DNA of 35,863 nucleotides. Source: a virus. Position numbers and translations under genes: made by a program. The DNA is taken from the IMG/VR virus record IMGVR_UViG_3300020469_000120, positions 1 through 35,863 of that record. One strand, given 5' to 3'. Of this stretch, positions 34,377 through 35,863 are shown in pieces; the stretch's first letter is position 1; each line of letters opens with the position of its first letter. The notes under the pieces are model-generated. The model was not told where the DNA came from. It saw only the letters and a program-made list of their open reading frames with translations, and did no database searches.

Positions 34377-34546
34377 TGGCTAGTAAAAATGTTCCTGTAA
34401 ATAAATCTTTATATTCACGAGTCAAGTCTGAAGCAAAAAGAAAGTTTTCGGTATATCCGTCAGCTTACGCCAATGCTTGGTTAGTTAGGGAGTACAAAAA
34501 ACGTGGCGGCACGTACAAAAAAGTCAGCACCAAAAAGAAAAAGTAA
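34376..34546 (+). CDS. 56-residue conserved basic protein
   Basis: VNKSLYSRVKSEAKRKF, then VYPSAYANAWLVREYKKRGG and a Lys-only tail. The LY.RVK.EAKRKF.VYPSAYAN.WLV.EYKKRGG pattern is a known small family of viral proteins, also found in large algal viruses, of unknown function. It overlaps the preceding stop by one base and the following gene by 44 bases in another frame. Confidence 0.75.
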   Translation: MASKNVPVNKSLYSRVKSEAKRKFSVYPSAYANAWLVREYKKRGGTYKKVSTKKKK

Positions 34547-34799
34547 AGCTACTGGAGGGCTTACTCGTTGGTTTAAAGAAGACTGGCGGGATGTCAAGAC
34601 TGGTAAAAAATGTGGGAGAGGTAAAGATGAAAAAGGAAGACCCTATCCTGCCTGTAGGCCGTCTAAGCGAGTCTCAGCTAAAACACCGAAAACTACTGGT
34701 GAAATGTCTTCTTCTGAAAAAGCAAAATTTAAAAAAGAAAAAACATCCAGTAAGAAAATTTCTTATACCCACAAAAGAAAAGGAGTCAAGAAAAAATGA
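34503..34799 (+). CDS. Conserved basic protein with CGR/YPACRPSKR motif
   Basis: 98 residues from a GTG at 34503, inside the preceding gene. The GTG is needed to include the conserved GGLTRWFKEDWRDV region. KKCGRGKDEKGRPYPACRPS and KTPKTTGEMSSSEKAKF match a small viral family (CGR..., YP.CRPSKRVS, TPKT..E) of unknown function, also present in large algal viruses. Two conserved cysteines could bind metal. Strongly basic, likely nucleic-acid binding. Confidence 0.72.
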   Translation: MAARTKKSAPKRKSKATGGLTRWFKEDWRDVKTGKKCGRGKDEKGRPYPACRPSKRVSAKTPKTTGEMSSSEKAKFKKEKTSSKKISYTHKRKGVKKK

Positions 34800-34861
34800 T
34801 GTATGGATACGGTAAACCCAAAAAGAAAAAGAAAGTTAAGAAAAAGAAAGTTAAAAAGTAA
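34796..34861 (+). CDS. 21-residue Lys-rich peptide
   Basis: Begins MMYGYGKPKKK and contains 13 lysines in 21 residues. AAAGGAG lies 10-17 bases upstream of the paired ATGs and the first ATG overlaps the previous stop (ATGA). Peptides starting MYGYG followed by a lysine run recur next to the same small ORFs in marine phages, so it is probably a real gene. It might be a DNA-condensing or capsid-internal peptide. Confidence 0.55.
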   Translation: MMYGYGKPKKKKKVKKKKVKK

Positions 34862-34864
34862 AAC

Positions 34865-34893
34865 TTGACTTTGTTTTTAAAATGTGATACAAT
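34865..34893 (+). promoter_or_regulatory. Sigma70 promoter for capsid operon
   Basis: TTGACT, exactly 17 bases, then TACAAT. It lies in the only real gap (34862-34957) between packaging and capsid genes and would boost scaffold and capsid transcription. Confidence 0.85.
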
Positions 34894-34897
34894 AATC

Positions 34898-34907
34898 AAG
34901 TATACTT
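34898..34907. promoter_or_regulatory. Palindrome at transcription start of capsid promoter
   Basis: AAGTATACTT is a perfect 10-bp palindrome 4 bases after the -10. AAGTATAGTT (29386-29395) holds the matching place at the packaging promoter. A shared operator or initial-transcribed-region element is likely. Confidence 0.55.
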
Positions 34908-34957
34908 AGTATAGTATATTTAATTATTAATTTAACTGTCCTTATAGGAGAAACAGT

Positions 34958-35254
34958 ATGGAACAAGTGCAAGAACCAGTCGATCAAGAAAAAGTCAACC
35001 AAGCGTTTGAAGCAATGTTTAGAACAAAAGGTTGGAAAATATTTCTTGAGGACTTAAGAAACAATGCTATGCAAATTGCTAATATAGAAGCTTGCAAAGA
35101 TTTGAAAGACCTTTACTTCCGTAAGGGACAGCTTTCAATCATGGGTAATATATTAAATTTTGAGGAAGCATTGAAGACAGCTAAGGAACAAGCTGAAGCT
35201 GAAGAAACTGAAGAATTTGAAGGAGATGATGAAGTTTCTAAAAGTGTAAACTAA
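34958..35254 (+). CDS. Small acidic protein upstream of scaffold
   Basis: 98 residues. A helical region (FEAMFRTKGWKIFLEDLRNN, then YFRKGQLSIMGNILNFEEAL) is followed by a very acidic tail (EAEETEEFEGDDE). GGAG lies before the ATG. Proteins of this pattern regularly lie just upstream of the zinc ribbon and scaffold genes in marine podoviruses. A head-assembly role is likely from location. Its stop overlaps the next start (TAATG). Confidence 0.72.
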   Translation: MEQVQEPVDQEKVNQAFEAMFRTKGWKIFLEDLRNNAMQIANIEACKDLKDLYFRKGQLSIMGNILNFEEALKTAKEQAEAEETEEFEGDDEVSKSVN

Positions 35255-35484
35255 TGCGAGTTTATTTCGATTTTAAATGTGACAATGGACATATTACAGA
35301 AAAGTTCATAGATAACAAAACTAAAGAAATAACTTGTCCAGTTTGCTCCGGTATAGCTAGAAAAATGATATCTCCAGTTCGCAGTCTCCTTGATCCTATT
35401 TCGGGTGATTTTGTAGGTGCTACCATGAAATGGGCTAGAGACCGCGAAAAGAAGATACAGAAAGAACGTAAGGCAAATTCATAG
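35254..35484 (+). CDS. FmdB-like zinc-ribbon protein
   Basis: 76 residues. YFDFKCDNGHITEKF and TCPVCSGIARKM give a zinc site of CxxxH/CPVC type (Cys9, Cys28, Cys31), as in FmdB-type putative regulators, followed by a basic helical tail (KWARDREKKIQKERK). Similar ribbons occur before phage scaffold genes. Its role could be head assembly or regulation. Confidence 0.75.
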   Translation: MRVYFDFKCDNGHITEKFIDNKTKEITCPVCSGIARKMISPVRSLLDPISGDFVGATMKWARDREKKIQKERKANS

Positions 35485-35533
35485 TAATCCTTACACAATA
35501 CACCTCCATAATGGGATACCACGGAGTTTAATA

Positions 35534-35863
35534 ATGGCAACATTTATTGAGCGTCAGGATAAAGACGATAAAAAAGAAGACGAAGTAATTAGCGATATTA
35601 ATGAAACAAGTGTTGATAAACCTTTAGAAGAATTAGAGGAACCAACAACCGAAACGGAAGCTAGCACTGAGGAAGTAATTCCTGATAAGTACCAAGGTAA
35701 AAGCACAGCGGAAATAGTGCGTATGCACCAAGAAGCTGAGAAACTTTTAGGTAGGCAAAGTTCCGAAGTAGGTGAGCTAAGAAAAGTCGTTGATGATTAT
35801 ATCCAGACACAACTCACAAGCGAGAACGCACCGAAACAAAAGGATGAACAGGAAGAAATAGAT
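35534..35863 (+). CDS. Capsid scaffolding protein, N-terminal part
   Basis: The start ATG has GGAG 7 bases upstream. The first 68 codons before the overlap encode an acidic, disordered stretch (DKDDKKEDEVISDINETS, then EELEEPTTETEASTEEVIPD). DKYQGKSTAEIVRMHQEAEK follows, a motif typical of podovirus scaffolds. The last 42 codons repeat the window start; the remainder of the 273-residue protein is at 127-618. Confidence 0.88.
   Translation, partial: MATFIERQDKDDKKEDEVISDINETSVDKPLEELEEPTTETEASTEEVIPDKYQGKSTAEIVRMHQEAEKLLGRQSSEVGELRKVVDDYIQTQLTSENAPKQKDEQEEID
35738..35863. repeat. Contig-end overlap, right copy (circular join)
   Basis: Matches 1-126 except C at 35815 in place of T at 78. See the left copy. 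Confidence 0.93.

Overview
The window is one complete circular-permuted genome of a marine-type lytic podovirus. Bases 1-126 reappear at 35738-35863 with a single difference, and the scaffolding gene reads straight across the join, so the unique genome is about 35,737 bp. The gene content is that of a short-tailed phage with a T7-like replication module: scaffold, HK97-fold-type capsid protein, tubular tail proteins A and B, internal virion proteins, portal, TerL, family A polymerase, primase-helicase, endonuclease I and ssDNA-binding protein. The tail-fibre sequences, the string of tiny basic proteins and the B12-dependent ribonucleotide reductase resemble uncultured marine podoviruses, pelagiphages and cobaviruses. 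I cannot assign a host. I see no integrase, repressor, tRNA, CRISPR array or phage RNA polymerase.

Layout. The rightward arm runs from about 29.35 kb through the join to 19.3 kb. It carries packaging and lysis genes (TerS, M15 endolysin, TerL, portal), a lipoprotein and a run of tiny basic or membrane ORFs (33.4-34.9 kb). A second promoter follows, then a small acidic protein, a zinc ribbon, scaffold, capsid, a terminator-like hairpin, the fibre cluster (including a 1596-residue fibre with an S74 autochaperone), small membrane proteins and a 3TM-type holin, tail tubes, three internal virion proteins and a 16-residue peptide. It ends at a strong terminator at 19308-19333. The leftward arm (28.94 to 19.33 kb) carries small early genes, then SSB, primase-helicase, polymerase, PD-(D/E)XK exonuclease, endonuclease I, a DUF3310 protein and class II RNR.

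Control. The arms diverge from a 543-bp non-coding region (28942-29484). It holds a cluster of DnaA-box-like sites, a long G tract, an AT-rich stretch, tandem 11-bp repeats and a near-perfect sigma70 promoter. Without a phage RNA polymerase, host RNA polymerase probably reads all promoters. Host nucleotides are recycled by the exonuclease, endonuclease and RNR to feed the T7-like replisome.

The most unusual genome-wide signal is sequence-word avoidance. By eye I find only one GCWGC pentamer (13616-13620), against roughly 80 GCSGC, no CCNGG, and no GCTGG/CCAGC. Alanine codons are chosen according to the next codon so that these words do not arise. This looks like escape from host restriction systems of those specificities.
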